DNA of 64,000 nucleotides from Phycomyces blakesleeanus NRRL 1555(-) (lineage: Eukaryota; Mucoromycota; Mucoromycetes; Mucorales; Phycomycetaceae), in NCBI RefSeq assembly GCF_001638985.1, contig NW_017265139.1:2046001-2110000 (forward strand). The letters run 5' to 3'. Shown piece after piece: positions 35,444 to 49,223 of this stretch. The translations under genes and the position numbers were made by a program. Positions within the stretch are counted from its first letter, which is position 1, and every line of letters starts with the position of its first letter. The notes beneath the pieces were generated by a model. That model was not told where the DNA came from. It ran no database searches and saw only the letters and a program-made list of their open reading frames with translations.

Positions 35444-38400
35444 ATGGGTATATCTGTATGTATGTATTTATGTATGTATTTATGTATGTATATATGTATG
35501 TATGAAGGTATGAATGTATTGATGTATGTATAAAATATATATATATATATAATTTATACAAGGTATCTATAAGATATATATATATATATATATATATAAG
35601 TGAGAAAAGTAAGAAGAAGAGGAAAGAGATGGAAAGCCAGGCTTCATCTTCCCAAGCAAGCGCATGAATAGGCAGCCATTCTAAACTCAGCAGTCATTGT
35701 TCTGTTGGACTACATATATTATTTTATATTACTATTATTGCCATTATCTCTAATGCAGCTGATTGATTGATTGATTTTTATTTCTGCTCATGTATCTTCA
35801 GCCATTCAAACCTCTTTATATATAAATATCCATAATTGAATTTTTTTTTGTTCCTTTATAACCCTAGCCTTTTGCCTATATAAATTCTGTACTCAGAGAC
35901 TTCTTTCATTTTCCCTTTTAGAATAAAGAAGTCAAGGGAAACAAGAAAAAATAAAATAAAGAAAAAGTCAAATAGGTTGTTTATTATATTTGAAACACTA
36001 GTATATTTCCCTGAACTTTGGTGTATCTGTATGTGTGTGTATGTGTGTTTCTGTCGGGTCTGATTGTCCGAGACTTCCTTTGGGTCGATTTCATCTTGTA
36101 ACACATCTTCCCACAACAGGACATGACAACACCCAAATCAAGACAAAGCAAGCACTCAACATGAAGTAAAATGTTGAAGCCAAAACAAATAAACAAATAA
36201 GCAGCCAACTTAGCAAGCAATCAAACAGATAAATGAATATTAAATTACTATTATTTCACCAGACCTTTATAAAATTCTCCCAAAAGAAAGTTACTTCCGA
36301 TAAGGACAATACACATATATAATATATATTTAACAAGAATTTCTATAGATAAAACTGCTTGTATAAAACAGGGCTTAGAATAAGGATACATGTATATAAA
36401 AGGAGGGAATGAAAGATCTCTTGTAGAAATAGAGATGGAGAGATAAAAGATGATTATTCATGTAAAATTAAAAGTGTTGTACACATTTGCCCCTTGAGTA
36501 CAAATCCAAATATATATATAAATACATAAACCTGTACACAATGCACAGCATAAACATAAACATAAACATAAACATACACTTGATAATACAGGCTCGCTAA
36601 AATGTACAGCGCAATGTATAGTATTTAATGGAGATATAACTTCTTCTTCTTATCCTTCTTATTCTTCGTCTGCCTTATTTTATTTTACAAGAGGTATTTA
36701 ATTGAATACAACAGCTAGAAAGAAATAAATATAATGTCGGCATTCCTATAATATGCAAGTAAGAATGTGGTCATATGTAAGTACAAGATCACTAAAGATA
36801 TGGATACAAAACAATCCTTAGCTTGTACTTCTTTTTTTTCGTTTCTTTCTTTTATCCTGCTGATTACAAGCAATAATAAAAACACACGTTAATTGTAGCT
36901 GGCTAAAGAAGTCTCTATTATTTGCTCTTGGCACCAACCCGCCAATCAATTAATAAATTAATTAATTAATTGATAGTATATATATATAAAGAGTACCAGC
37001 CAGCCAAATGACCATCTTCCCACACACACACACACACACACACTAAAGGGAAAAAATGATACAAATCTATAGAAGCAGAAAATATTCGTCAATTCGTATC
37101 AAACTTGCTTCAATTTATTTATTTATTTCTGTATTATGTTTGATTTACATCACAACCTCAGTCTTGTCTTCTTTTTCTTATATCTATATATCAAATATTC
37201 ATTCCCATATTTCTAGCTCTTTATATCCTTCTCTTTTATATATAACATTATATAATACACTTCTTTTTATATGGTAAAGAAGACTGTATGTTATAGTAAA
37301 AAAGAAGAAGAAGAGCACTCCCTCCATTCCACTGTACACAATCTTTCTTTCTTTTGATTTTTTCTTGAAATGAAATCTTAAATTTAAACATGTACAACCA
37401 TGTTTAGAAAGAAAGAAAGAAAAGGAAAACAACAACAATAACCAAAAAGAAAATCTCATTTTTTCTCAAATACACCAAAGATGTACTAGACCAAGTTTCA
37501 ATAGTTGGGAATAGTTGACACTCATATGAAAATTTTGTCATCCCACCACCACAGCTACCACAACTACCACAGCCACACCTATGGTCACAGCCACACTCAC
37601 ACTCAAACTCACGACCATGTATCTATCCAGCTGTATTCCCTCAAACCAATTACTTGCACCGAGAAACAAAACAAAAAAAAAGGTTAATTTTCTAGGTACT
37701 AATTCATTATTATTATTATTATTATTTTTAAAAAAAACACACTTCAAAGATACCATAGCTTATATTCATTATACAGCTACCTATTAAATAGAATAGAATA
37801 AACCGGTTCCTGTTAGTAGGCCTAATTTTTTGTCCAAGAAACTCATAGTTAATTCAATTTGGCCCCGCAAATCCAAATTCAAAAAAAGAAAGATAATACT
37901 GTCAAATACGATTAAAGGCGTGTATGGGGGGCATTAATGGTCTCAAAGCTTCATTAACAAATAGAAACTGCTCTTATTTATATTTATATTCGTATTTATA
38001 TTTTGTTTTGTCTATCAAATAGTGTCTTCAGATATCGAAAACATTTATAAATTATATTATATTATCTATGGATTCTTTTTCTTTTGTATTGCTATAAAAA
38101 GCTGGATAAACAAGTAGTCCAACATTCAATCGGAACATACTTAAACCTGTTGCCATTAATTATACCAGGCACAAACGCCATCAATAGACCCGGTCCTGCC
38201 TACATCTTTACAGGAGTTAAAAACAAGGGCAGTAAAACAGGAGCCTAAAAAAACCCCCTAAGTAAATAAATAAATCTTTTTGGAAGAAAGCAAACCAAGA
38301 TGTGGATTTCTTTTGATAAATTTATAGAGTCAGTTAATTGATATATATATTGTCTAGGGATCTTGGCTATTAGAAAGTTTTGATAGAGATAATAATACTA

Positions 38401-41400
38401 TATACTTTAAAAAAAAATACTGTTATTAGTATTAATGACCATCAAATTAAAAATTAGACCCTGAGGCTATCGACATTGAGATATCCACATCAAAGGACCT
38501 GGATAGACCCTGGATATCAATTGGCTCTCTCCTGAGAATCTAAATAAATGAAAGAAAAAGAAAACGCTGCTACTACAAAAGCCGCGTATTATTTTGTAGG
38601 TAGCGTAATGCTATCACTTGTGTACCTAATTTAATTCTCAAGATGATATGGCCTAGTAAAGTGTTTCATTTCATTTCATTTTTTTTAAAAAAAAACGATA
38701 ATAATAATATAATAAGAATAGATTAACTTGAATTAAAATACATAAATGCAATTGTCCAACATAGCATATCACAGCATAAGACAACATAACACAACATAGC
38801 TGAGCATAACATAGCTCAGGAAGTAGTTTATTACAAATTGTACAGAAACTATTATCTAATCAGATGCCTTCTTGTGATAATAATAACAGTGTATATAGAG
38901 AGAGGGGGTTTCTTTTTCGTTTCTAACCTATGAAAAGCATAGATTTAAGATACATTCCTGTGATTTGGTTGAAATCTGAATAAGTATAATTTTGGTTTGT
39001 TTTGTAGACCGATTAAACTGTTGCGAAATACCCCAAAATGTTGGCCCAAGTCAATATTATCCACATAAGAATTATCCTTGGGAATGAAAATTAAAATAAA
39101 GAAGTTCATTTCATTTTACTTTTATTTTTGGTATCTATATAGTAATAGTTGTGTTTTAAACCTCTTGTGAATTTCAGTAATCCTAACTAATAAATTATCA
39201 AAGCCTCCCTGTTTTTCTTTCTTTCTGTCTTTCTGTCTTTCTTTCCCAAGAACCTGGTGTTCTCAGTATTATATGTCTTTTGTTTTTTTTTTTCTGTATT
39301 ATTTTTTTGTATGTCTTGAGTAAATAATAATTACTTAAATTATTCAACAAGGGTCGAGCTCAGGAGAGTTGGTATTGAAGGTGGGCGCATTTGCAAGATC
39401 ACAAGGCACTATGTACTTGGCTACACACACACACTCATATATATATATATATATATGTATATGTATACAGAATTGGATGTGTGAGTTGATTGTAGCATAA
39501 CCTATCGTTTATGCCACGTCCTTTTATGTGCTGGATAGCCAAGCTAATTCTATTCTGCACATCATAACATTCGAGAAACTTGACTGAATGACCTGTTACT
39601 GTGCTTTTTGTTTTTATGAGACTCGGTCTTATCACCCCCCCTCTCCACTCCGCCCCCTTATCTTTCTCTTCTTTGCATAGACTGTCTGAATAGCTTTCTA
39701 TTTTCTGTGGTAAATCTCTAGATTATATAATTCAATATACTGTATCAAGATCCAAAATTCAAGGTTAGATGTGCCCATGTACCTGTGTGTGTTTATTATT
39801 AAAATTACAAATACCATAAAAATATATTTCTTTGAACTGATTACACCAAGTTTCATCGATTGTCTCTTTTGTAATCAGATCGCATAAATGTATGTCCTTT
39901 GTATTCTCTCTCTCTCTCTCTCTCTCTCTTTTTCTCTCTTTCTTTTTTTTTTACAATGTGTGTCATATTGACGTTACATATATATCTGAGACGTAGTTGA
40001 TTCTCAAGTATAAAAATCAGGGCCTGCTTCGTACTACTTGTGTACGTATTCAAGGTGCTGTTTGATGTTCTCCTAGTCACTCCACTCCACTTTAATCCAC
40101 CCTAGTCCACTGACTTTAATCAGTTTTTTTTTAAAAGGTATATGTATATTCACAAACTCATAAATAGTATAAATACACATATACATATCTCTTGCTAGAC
40201 TTTTTTTATTAATGTTATAAGAATGTGATTAATAAACGGTCTTGCGCTATATGACGCATTCAGGTAGTTCTCAAACATCAGCTTTAAAGTACCCGACTTT
40301 ATTTTTGGTTAGTGTGGTGCGTAGGTTTATTTGGACAAAATAATTTTCCCTTTTTTTTTCTTTGTTGTTATCTTCCTCTCGAGTTCTATGTACTAACAAG
40401 ATTTGCAATCATTCTTGACTTGCAATACACTATTATACAGCTACAAAAGTACTGTAAGTAGGTAGGTTTGTTTCCCAAAGAACATAGCTTACTCTTGTGT
40501 GCCCCATTATTAGAATGGACTTAGCATAAGTTTACCGTAGCCGTAAACAGCATAAGTATGTCATTATTTGCTGTAACCAACCCAAACCAAACTAAAACTA
40601 TATTTTTTTATATTTATTTTTTAATATTATAATATATATATATATATATATATAAAGAAATAAAGAAAATATTCTTGATACAATACAATATGATGTAGTT
40701 TAATGTAGGGCAGTGTGAAATAAAAGAAGGTCAAATAAAATAAAATTGAGGACTGTTCTTCGTTTTGCTTATAAGCTACTGTGTATGTGTGTGCTTTGCA
40801 CTGTAGCCAACCAATAAACACAAAAAAAAAAAAGTTGGAGGCAGTATTTAAAGCTCAGTGATCGTAACTTTTTCTGTTTAAATGTCCTATATTGAAGCGC
40901 CGTCCTCGTACAAAGTTGCGCACTCGTAACTTTTGATATTTAAAGTCGGATGTTAGAATGCTGACCTAATAACTTTTATAGCCAATAGCATGCCAGTTTT
41001 TAGCCTATTAGTTTTACTTTTTGTCAAATACGGTTTATGGGATTTTGGATTATTTTGGATTTAATCCAATAAAATACTCTAAACACTACACTATTAAATG
41101 AGGGCATATATTACTCAATTGATTTATTATTATTATTTTTATCAAAAAGTATATACCTGTTAATCTTGACAACCAAAATGTAGATCATACAAATATTATT
41201 ATCTTTTTCTCTTTTGCTTAAATTATTCTTGATTGTCAACTTACACTGATTTTTGTATTTTATTAATTACTATTGGTAGCTATTAAGTGTGTTTGTTTTA
41301 GAGGCCTTTAAAATTTTATACCTTTTTATCGCTCGGTTATATCAAGGATACTGAATGGTAAGCTATTAGATTCGAATAGTTTTATTATATGTTTGTATTG

Positions 41401-43768
41401 CGTTGAAGAAGTTGGGAAAAAGGTGTTTTGCAATGACTGGAAAATCACGGTAGGGGTAAAAAGTGGGATATTATTTTTGAGCTACAATAATGTATACCTC
41501 TATTTCTTTATCGGATAAACTTGGGTAACCTTGTGTGCTTATCTGTCATTAAAGTGGCTAGGAGTACCATAAAAGCTAATAATGATAAATGTGATTATGG
41601 TATTGTTTTCCTCTTAAAAGCATTAATATCAATCATCATTCCCATTAATAAATGGGCATAGTATTGTGCTATATATATATATATGAGGCTATGGCCTTTT
41701 TTTCTTCTTCTTTTTATCGTTTCTGGCTATGGTGAAGATTGAAGTATTTACCACTCAGTGTGTTGTTGATTTTCCCATAAAATGAACTTTGACTGTACAA
41801 GAGAATATAGATATAAATATATATATAGAGAGAGAGGAGATGTACAGATTTGTGTTCTATTATAGTTATTTAACTGTTGTGTAATAAATTAGTTGGTGTA
41901 AAGTAGCAGACAGAATACTTCCTCGATCCCCTTAATTATTATTTTTTTGGAATATTGAATTTCCGCTCGTAGTTTCTGGTTTTTTTTTGTCTTGCACATA
42001 AATTTAAATGCATGAATTTTCGATTTCTTTGTTTACGTCTTTAGGATAATGCCTTTTTTTTCCCCTTACTTGTAGTTTTTTTTTCATGCATGTAGGCCTT
42101 TAGAGATCTGCAGGTGATGACATATTCGTTATCCAAATTCCGGTCACAAATAAGTCACTCGTAAAAAAGGAAATGTCTATAAATAAGAGTATTTTATTTT
42201 TACTTTTTTCTTTACCACACCATTTCTACTTTTAAAACACTGTGATTGACTGAAATATGTGTAAGCTTGGTGTTGTTATCTTTGTATATCCAAGTAATTT
42301 GTTTCCATTCAGGCATTTATTTATTGAATTTTGTGCATGTTTTTCCAAAGCCTGTTCCATTTATCAGATTGCTTAATTTTCTCAGATTCAGTAAATTAAA
42401 AGAATAATATAAATTACGCAAAAAATAAGATGGTGGCATTTGCATTAAGCTTCTTTATTCATTTATATATATATATATATATACATATTAAGTGCTTAGT
42501 ACTTAAGCTATGTGACAACCCCTCCAACGCAACAATAAGACAAGACCCTGTTTAATTAATATAATTAATGTTTTAATTGACAATAGATATATATGTATAT
42601 AAGGATAATTAAATAAGGAGTAAAAATAAGATAAAATGCATTGGCTTTGCTTTTATATTAAGTAACTAAAAAAAAACAGAGAAATAAGAAAGAAGAGAAA
42701 TATTAATAAAAATGGGTTAACCTATCAAAGTTTTCTTTTTTGATTCATTCTCGGACAAGAACCCTGAAAGAGGTTTAACTTTCTTTCCTTTTTCTGTACA
42801 TGCAGGAGGTAAGTATCACTCTGTCACACTAGCACACATTGAGGCACACACTGGGGCACACACTGGCACACATAAATGAATGGCTTTTTTTTTAAAAAAA
42901 AAAAAGAAAAAGAAAAAGTATTTGTAACCATAAGACATTCTATATTTCCTCAGATTATTATTGTTATTATTATTATTATTGTAACTATCAATTATTCCCA
43001 GGGTATTCCAGGGTACAAGAACACTGCTTTAATGATGTTGTATAGACTACTAGAGCAAGATTCGGTGCAACAGTACTCCAGAGAAAGAGGAGGGTTAAGA
43101 CTGATACATGTAATTACACACCCGATAAAAAAAAAGACCAAAGGCTGGTGAATGACAGCTTGACAATTTTTGGAAATCTGGCAAGATTCTTTCTATTGTG
43201 AAATAATAGAGAATAATGAATATGTAAATGATATATGCAAATGTAATCCAGTTTGACTTCATTTGACTTCATTTGGTTTGGTGTGGTTTAATTTTTTGGT
43301 ATAATACTTTGGTCAATCTGGTGGGAGTAAATTGCATGAAAATCCAGTTGAATATTGCTGGGTACATTGGTTTACAAAGGATAGTAAGGTATGTGTATGA
43401 GTGACTTTGTAGGATCCAAGATGCACAAGAAGATACAATTATCATTCGTTAAAAAAAACTGATCCACAATTTTATATAGACATATGAAAATACATGAATT
43501 TAATCAAAACTCTTGTCTGATAAACATACATACATACTTTCTTCTTTTTATGATATGTATTCAAAGTACTATCATTATCATTATGACTCTTTGCTTTTTT
43601 TTAACAAATGTATATATATTCCCTTTATTCCCTCCCAGCTACCGACCTCACCCCTGACTCCACCACTATTTTATCTACAAAGTAATACTGACATTTTTAT
43701 ACTTTAAAAATTATGATTGACAAGCCAGTAATGTCTGCCATTCAAAAAAAAAAGCCTATATATATATT
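35444..43768. other. 8.3-kb gene desert
   Basis: No complete gene is seen on either strand between the RBR ligase and DcpS. The DNA is A+T-rich with GTAT, CT and TA repeats. A few less A+T-rich islands carry short coding-like frames without start codons or recognisable domains (about 38051-38248, 38462-38540, 39480-39635 and 42990-43150). A hydrophobic Cys-rich minus-strand frame near 36030-36220 is also open. A near-palindrome (TTGGATTTAATCCAA) lies near 41060. I see no LTR, transposase or reverse transcriptase motif. Confidence 0.55.
38051..38248 (+). pseudogene. Possible coding relic, no start codon
   Basis: A 65-codon open frame without ATG. From about 38090 it has mixed, non-repetitive composition (for example QHSIGTYLNLLPLIIPGTNA) unlike the biased frames around it. 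It ends in a stop at 38246-38248. It could be a decayed mobile-element or gene fragment, or chance. Nothing identifies it. Confidence 0.2.
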
Positions 43769-44680
43769 TTACTCTTCAGGTGTCTGCTGTGTCCAGGCCT
43801 GGGATGCCAAATATAACGGATGGCGCTCACCGACTACAAAAGGAAGTGTGGCACGTTGATAATAATCGGGACACACCCTGAGCATGTCAATGATAGTGTC
43901 GAGTAAGTGTGCTTGACCGGCTGTAACACCTGGGGCATCCGCAAACGACATGGCAGTGATGTGAACATGGAAATGGTAGTACGACGGCTGGTAGTGAACA
44001 AATAACCGAAGCTGGTGAGGCTCAAGATCAAATTTGTCCTTGGCCAACTTATGGGCCGTCTTTCTTATTTTGAGCAGCAGTTCCATGTGGTCTGGATTGA
44101 TCGATCGAAGGGACAAGATATCGCTCCGATTGGCAATTGCTACCCAGTACAACGACTCCTTGGTTCCATTCCACTTCATGTCCGGTAACACCACAAATCC
44201 GGTATCTGACAATTGATCTCCTTGGTTGCTACGATAAAGCACCACGTCTGCTTCCGAAGTGCCGTCCAGGATATTTTGGACCCATTTTGTTCTGCTTGCC
44301 GGAATGGATTCAATAAAAGGCAAAGTGACGTTTCGGTACAGCGCAGGTGTCTCTGACACCAGAAAACGTGCTTGTGCTTCGTACTTTTTGATGTGCAGCT
44401 CTGTAGCTGGAAAGATGGCTTTGACGTGCGTGTTAGGCTCTCTTGTCGTTACACTCGCAACTGCCCAGCTGTAAATGTTGTTTTCTACAGGGTCCACGAG
44501 CTGATGAGTAGAAGATGCCAAAGTTGGAATCGCAATCTCTGGGAAATGAGCCTTTTCAAAGGTCAGGATGCAATCTTGATTGTCAACCTTTCCGAGTACG
44601 TAAAGAAGCTTTGTTCGGGTGTCGTGTGATAGTTGACGCGTAAAGACGAACCTTTCGAGAATCTCGTTTAAATGAGTCAT
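43769..44680 (-). CDS. DCPS: Scavenger mRNA decapping enzyme DcpS (HIT family)
   Basis: Hydrolyses the m7GpppN cap left after 3'-5' mRNA decay, releasing m7GMP. It is intronless, 303 residues, with a start at the first ATG of the frame. The N-terminal domain-swap region is followed by a cap-binding region with GFVVLPDMKWNG (about 161-172) and the HIT motif HFHVH (His236, His238, His240) followed by ITAM. The C-terminus (LPFVVGERHPLY) also fits DcpS. It is divergent from the gene at 45349. Confidence 0.96.
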   Translation of the reverse strand: MTHLNEILERFVFTRQLSHDTRTKLLYVLGKVDNQDCILTFEKAHFPEIAIPTLASSTHQLVDPVENNIYSWAVASVTTREPNTHVKAIFPATELHIKKYEAQARFLVSETPALYRNVTLPFIESIPASRTKWVQNILDGTSEADVVLYRSNQGDQLSDTGFVVLPDMKWNGTKESLYWVAIANRSDILSLRSINPDHMELLLKIRKTAHKLAKDKFDLEPHQLRLFVHYQPSYYHFHVHITAMSFADAPGVTAGQAHLLDTIIDMLRVCPDYYQRATLPFVVGERHPLYLASQAWTQQTPEE

Positions 44681-45348
44681 TTTATTTTATTTTTCTTGTT
44701 CTTTAAATATATAAAATAAAAATAAAGTGTAAGCAATAATTATTATTATTATAATATAACAAGAAGTCTGATATAGCGGTGCACCAAAAATAAAATAAAA
44801 TAAGAATTATTATGAAGAGTTGTACAAACGTATGATGGCTACCAAGTTTGGGAAGCTCAGTTGTAGCAACTCTGGACCTTGATCATAAAGACGAAGAAGA
44901 AGAAGACCAAATAAGAAAAAAAAAAAATAGAGAGAGAGTCCTCTTTGTATTTTAATAGAATTGCTTCTTCTTCTTCTTCTTCTTTTCATTCAAGCATCTT
45001 TCTGTGTGGCTTTACTATTTGCCCCCCTCCCTCGTCTTCCTTCCTTCATTTGTCTTGTCCAAAGTTTTGCTTGTATAATTCACCTTTTTATTCCACTCAC
45101 TTTCCCTCCCCCCTTGTTTTTTTTTCTTATTTTTTTTTGTATTTTATATTTCTTTTTTCTTTTCTTCTTTCTTCCTTTATTTTCTTTTTCTTTTTCTTTC
45201 CCTTGTTCGAAGCACATCTTTTCTATATTTCATTTTTACCCTTTTCCCTCCCAACGTCCTATTGGTCCTTTATCTTTTCTCCATATCCCATATACACACA
45301 CAACCCTATTATTATTTTTTTCTTTCTTTCTTTAATCCCCCCCTTGAA
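44681..45348. other. Divergent promoter region with long pyrimidine-rich leader
   Basis: Upstream region shared by DcpS and the gene at 45349. From about 44958 to 45345 the plus strand is almost all T and C, including runs of C. This creates long Phe/Leu/Ser/Pro-rich open frames that I do not accept as genes. Confidence 0.6.
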
Positions 45349-46776
45349 ATGCAGCACAAACACGGATTCCAACCCAAAGATCCTCGTGTCATTGATGAAT
45401 ACGCTCAAGATTTCGATGACGACGACGATAATCTCTTTGAAGGCGTAAGCTTGTCCGGATCATCCGGTACTCCAAAGCGGTGCACAGGAACCCAGGCTCT
45501 GGTCGAGTTCCTTAATACAACCAGCCCCGAAGAATTCCAAAAGATTGCCCCAAAGCGGTCAACGACCATGTTCTTTAGGCGACGCAAGAACAAAGCATCA
45601 GGTCTCTCGTCTTCCGTTTCAGCTTCATCCTCACCGTCGTCTTCATCCTCTCCGTCGTCTCTATTACTTACTCCACCTCCACCACCACCGCTCAGTACAC
45701 ACTCTTCGCCAACCACGAGCACACGGTCTTCATTGTTCTCTAAACGGACCCCAGCATCAAAAAAGAAGAAATCATCCACACGACTCTTGGAGGATTCATT
45801 TTTGGCAAACACACTTTTTGTGCCCAAAAGAAGAGAAAAGGTTGAGAATGAATCAGACAGAAAGGTGATCTGTCACCGATCACTGCCAGCCTATGAACCT
45901 AGAAATAGACGGGATGGAGAAGACGAAGATGAAGAAGAGGAAGAAGAGGAAGAAGAAGATGATGATGGAGATAATGTGAATAACAATAAAGATGGCTACA
46001 GTGAAAACAACAATAGCAAACAGCAGGGTAGAGATAAAAACGTGGCACTGGCAGACTCAGCTGAAAGAGAGACCGAGGCGGTGCTTGGTTCTTTTCCTCA
46101 GGCGGCAACCGAGGCATCTATTGTAGAGGCAGGATTGAGACAACGGCTGGAACGGCTGAAGGTTTCGAACCAAGACAAACCGAGCAACGTGCTTGCTGGT
46201 GTGTTGGCCAAAGAACATGTGCGGGCATTACATGCCTTGAATCAAAGTCAACGGCAAGAAGAGGAACAGGAACAAAGGCTCATTAGCAACAACAACAACA
46301 ATAACAATTATAATAATAATACTCCGAAAAATAAGAGAGTCCGCCACGTTCAGGTCCAGACAATGATAGCAGCAGCTGTTGGCAATGGTGGTGGTGGCAA
46401 TAATAGCAATAGCAATACCAGTAGTAAAAAATCAAAAGGAGATCGTGGCTCGGGTCCGGCATCTGATGCACCATTACTAGCCAGCCACCTGGGTAATCTT
46501 GAAAGAATGCTTGGTCAGGAAAGACAGGAGCGTAAAAAAGCACAGGCGGCACTGGAAGAGACGATGGATCATTATGAGGCGTTGAGTGGATTGGCGTACA
46601 AGAAGATCCGGGAACTATGGGAAGAAAAGGAGCGGTGGGAGCATTTGTACAATGAGCTTCGGGATCGAGTGAACGGAGAGGCTGACGGCAAAACCGAAGC
46701 TATCGCAAAGGGTTCAAAGGATAAAGACAAAGATCACAATTTGAAACAATACAGTCTCCAGCTGCGGAAAGAATGA
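45349..46776 (+). CDS. Unrecognised acidic protein with C-terminal coiled coil
   Basis: Single exon, 475 residues. The frame is open further upstream, but that part is the pyrimidine-rich leader, so the first ATG after it (45349) was chosen. The N-terminus is acidic, followed by TQALVEFLNTTSPEEFQK (about residues 48-65) and a basic FFRRRKNK patch. A Ser/Pro-rich linker, a Glu/Asp run (about 190-205), an Asn tract and a Gly/Asn tract follow. The C-terminal about 80 residues are strongly heptad-like (GNLERMLGQERQERKKAQAA to LYNELRDRVN). A scaffold or cytoskeletal-type role is possible; no family is recognised. Confidence 0.72.
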   Translation: MQHKHGFQPKDPRVIDEYAQDFDDDDDNLFEGVSLSGSSGTPKRCTGTQALVEFLNTTSPEEFQKIAPKRSTTMFFRRRKNKASGLSSSVSASSSPSSSSSPSSLLLTPPPPPPLSTHSSPTTSTRSSLFSKRTPASKKKKSSTRLLEDSFLANTLFVPKRREKVENESDRKVICHRSLPAYEPRNRRDGEDEDEEEEEEEEEDDDGDNVNNNKDGYSENNNSKQQGRDKNVALADSAERETEAVLGSFPQAATEASIVEAGLRQRLERLKVSNQDKPSNVLAGVLAKEHVRALHALNQSQRQEEEQEQRLISNNNNNNNYNNNTPKNKRVRHVQVQTMIAAAVGNGGGGNNSNSNTSSKKSKGDRGSGPASDAPLLASHLGNLERMLGQERQERKKAQAALEETMDHYEALSGLAYKKIRELWEEKERWEHLYNELRDRVNGEADGKTEAIAKGSKDKDKDHNLKQYSLQLRKE

Positions 46777-47585
46777 TAAATTCTAATAACCAACAGCTTA
46801 ATAATTTAATAATAAATAATAAATAAGAATTATAAGAATTATACTATAATAATATTAGTATTATTATTATATAGATATTACACAAATGTATATATTTAAA
46901 TAAATAAATAAAAATAAGAAATATATAATTTTAGTATACCCTCACAACAAGAGAGAGAATTATGTAAATCTTATTGATTTTCTAGTTAGTTTAAGCATCA
47001 ACAAGAAAAGTCTAAATATGTATAATAGCCATACATACACATATCAGATCCAATACTCCCCCCAAAAATATATATATAAAAAAGAACCTTATCTGAGTTC
47101 ACAAAAAAAAAAGTATATATAAAAACTGGGTTCATTTGGAACGCATGGGACACCAGCAAAATAAACATGAGTTTCAAAATAAGCTAAAATCCTTGGCCAG
47201 GATTCACACAATACTAAATACATACATACTAAATACATACAATATATATATATTGATGGTGAAAATCGCATGATATTCGGTATTTTATTATTTTTGATTT
47301 CTTTCTTGGCTTCTTTAATTTAGACTATAATCACGCTATTTAATAAATTGTTTTTATTTATTTTTTGGTGTCATTGTTCTCTGTCTTTTTATATATTAGC
47401 TTTGTGTAATAGAGAAACTAAGTTTGAACGTCAATGTCCCTGTTTCCTTTTTACCTTTCTCCCCCCATTAACCAACTATAAACTCAGAACCAAAAAAAAA
47501 AAAAAAAGGTTCTTTTTTGGTTGTTGGTATTAATGCCAAGAATGAATAATATATATTCAAAACAAATTAGATGTTCTGAATTAAG

Positions 47586-47615
47586 TTTTTTTTTTTTTTT
47601 TTTTTAAAAAAAAAA
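47586..47615. repeat. T20-A10 junction tract
   Basis: A pure run of 20 T followed by 10 A. It is the longest of a recurrent class in this window. Confidence 0.95.
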
Positions 47616-49150
47616 GGATTATTATAATTGGCTGGAGTGCTAATTGATAAAAAAGAGTATATCTCATATTTTTATATACATTTTTTTTTTCTAACAACAA
47701 AAGAAGAAGATAATGGAAAGAAAGGTTTATGTAAACGCTTTATTGAATGGCCACTAAACATTGATAAGAAACACAACATTTGATCCAAATTATGTCTAGA
47801 TCCAATTGATTTTTTTTTTGATATATATATTTTCAAGGTAGTACCTACAATATACTATGCATACTATACATACATACATAATGTATCTATGGATATTTGC
47901 ATTGTCTTTACATGCTCTCCGCACTCTAATGGTAGTTTGTAATTGGTTTGGATAAAAGGCTCCCTATGGATAAATAAGATCTTCCAGTTGAAAAATAATG
48001 AAAATAAAATAAAAGTACAAACACTAACAATAATTATAATATGATATATTTAAATCCGTCAATTGAATCTCGTGAAAGTACAGAATCTCCAAAAGTTCTT
48101 CAAAAATGAAACAATAAAATAAAGAATAATATCCCAGGCTGATTTTTTTTTTTCACTTTTATTTTATTGTATTGGATCAAGATGTTTCTAGAAATTTAGA
48201 TATTTATTATTGTAATAATGATACTAGCAGTAGAAAACGTTTCCTGTTGATCTAATTTGAAGAAAGTACATGGGGTATAATATTATTTTCCTATAATTTT
48301 CTAATTTTTTTTGTAAGCCAAAATGGATTCTAACTTAGTAGTACAATTTATTATTACATAGTTTCTTTAGCTATTAAATGAATGACTATAAAAAAATCAT
48401 ACTTTTTTTTTAAAAAAAAATTATTTTATTTTATTACATATATCCATTGTGTGAAGTGTACATGAGTGGCTTATCTATACACATTTTGGACCTTGTCCCT
48501 TTCTCCACCACCTCGGACCAAAGAAAAAATAAGAATATTGATATATAAAATAAAATAAAATATGTGTGTTTTGTGTACAGAAACACAAATGCGCACAAGC
48601 ATAAGCACATTTATATACACAGACATATAATGAACACGCGCGTACAAGACACACGACTACCAAAAATGAGAAAATAATAAAATTTTGCTATATTCTTATT
48701 ACATTTTGTACAATGTGCTGACGAATAAGTGAGTACAAGAAAGAGAGTAAAAAAAAAATTTAATTAAAGAAAGTAAATCATTATGATGATTTACGATGAT
48801 AATGGTCAAATATTGGCTCTAATACGTTGATTTTTAATTATATTTATCACCCTTCATACCCCTATATTATTATTCTACTGGTTCTAAAGATCGAGAAATA
48901 TGTATACGTATGTACATATTTGAAAAAGGGTAATGAATGCTAATGGATATCGAGATAACATCAATACTAATACTAATAGAGATAGCTGCTAATAGTAGTA
49001 AGCATGCAAGAATAAATTTGCTTTGCTTTGATTTGATTTGATTTTTGTATATATTCTCCTAAAACGGGATCAAATATGGTGTTTGCATGTATAATTCTAT
49101 ATCATTTATATATACTTCAATGTAAATTTTGACAGCCAAACCATTAAATT

Positions 49151-49175
49151 GAATTGAATTGAATTGAATTGAATT
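49151..49175. repeat. (GAATT)5 pentanucleotide repeat
   Basis: Five perfect copies of the same unit as at 23767-23796. Confidence 0.95.
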
Positions 49176-49192
49176 AGATGAAAATAAGGTTT

Positions 49193-49223
<31 letters not shown>

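Noticed and set aside
35984..36220. Hydrophobic Cys-rich minus-strand frame
   Set aside because: The track start is not an ATG, the second half is a microsatellite translation and two frames are open at once.
44945..45448. Long Phe/Ser/Leu-rich open frames before the gene at 45349
   Set aside because: They are translations of a pyrimidine-rich leader, with no domain and several overlapping frames open at once.
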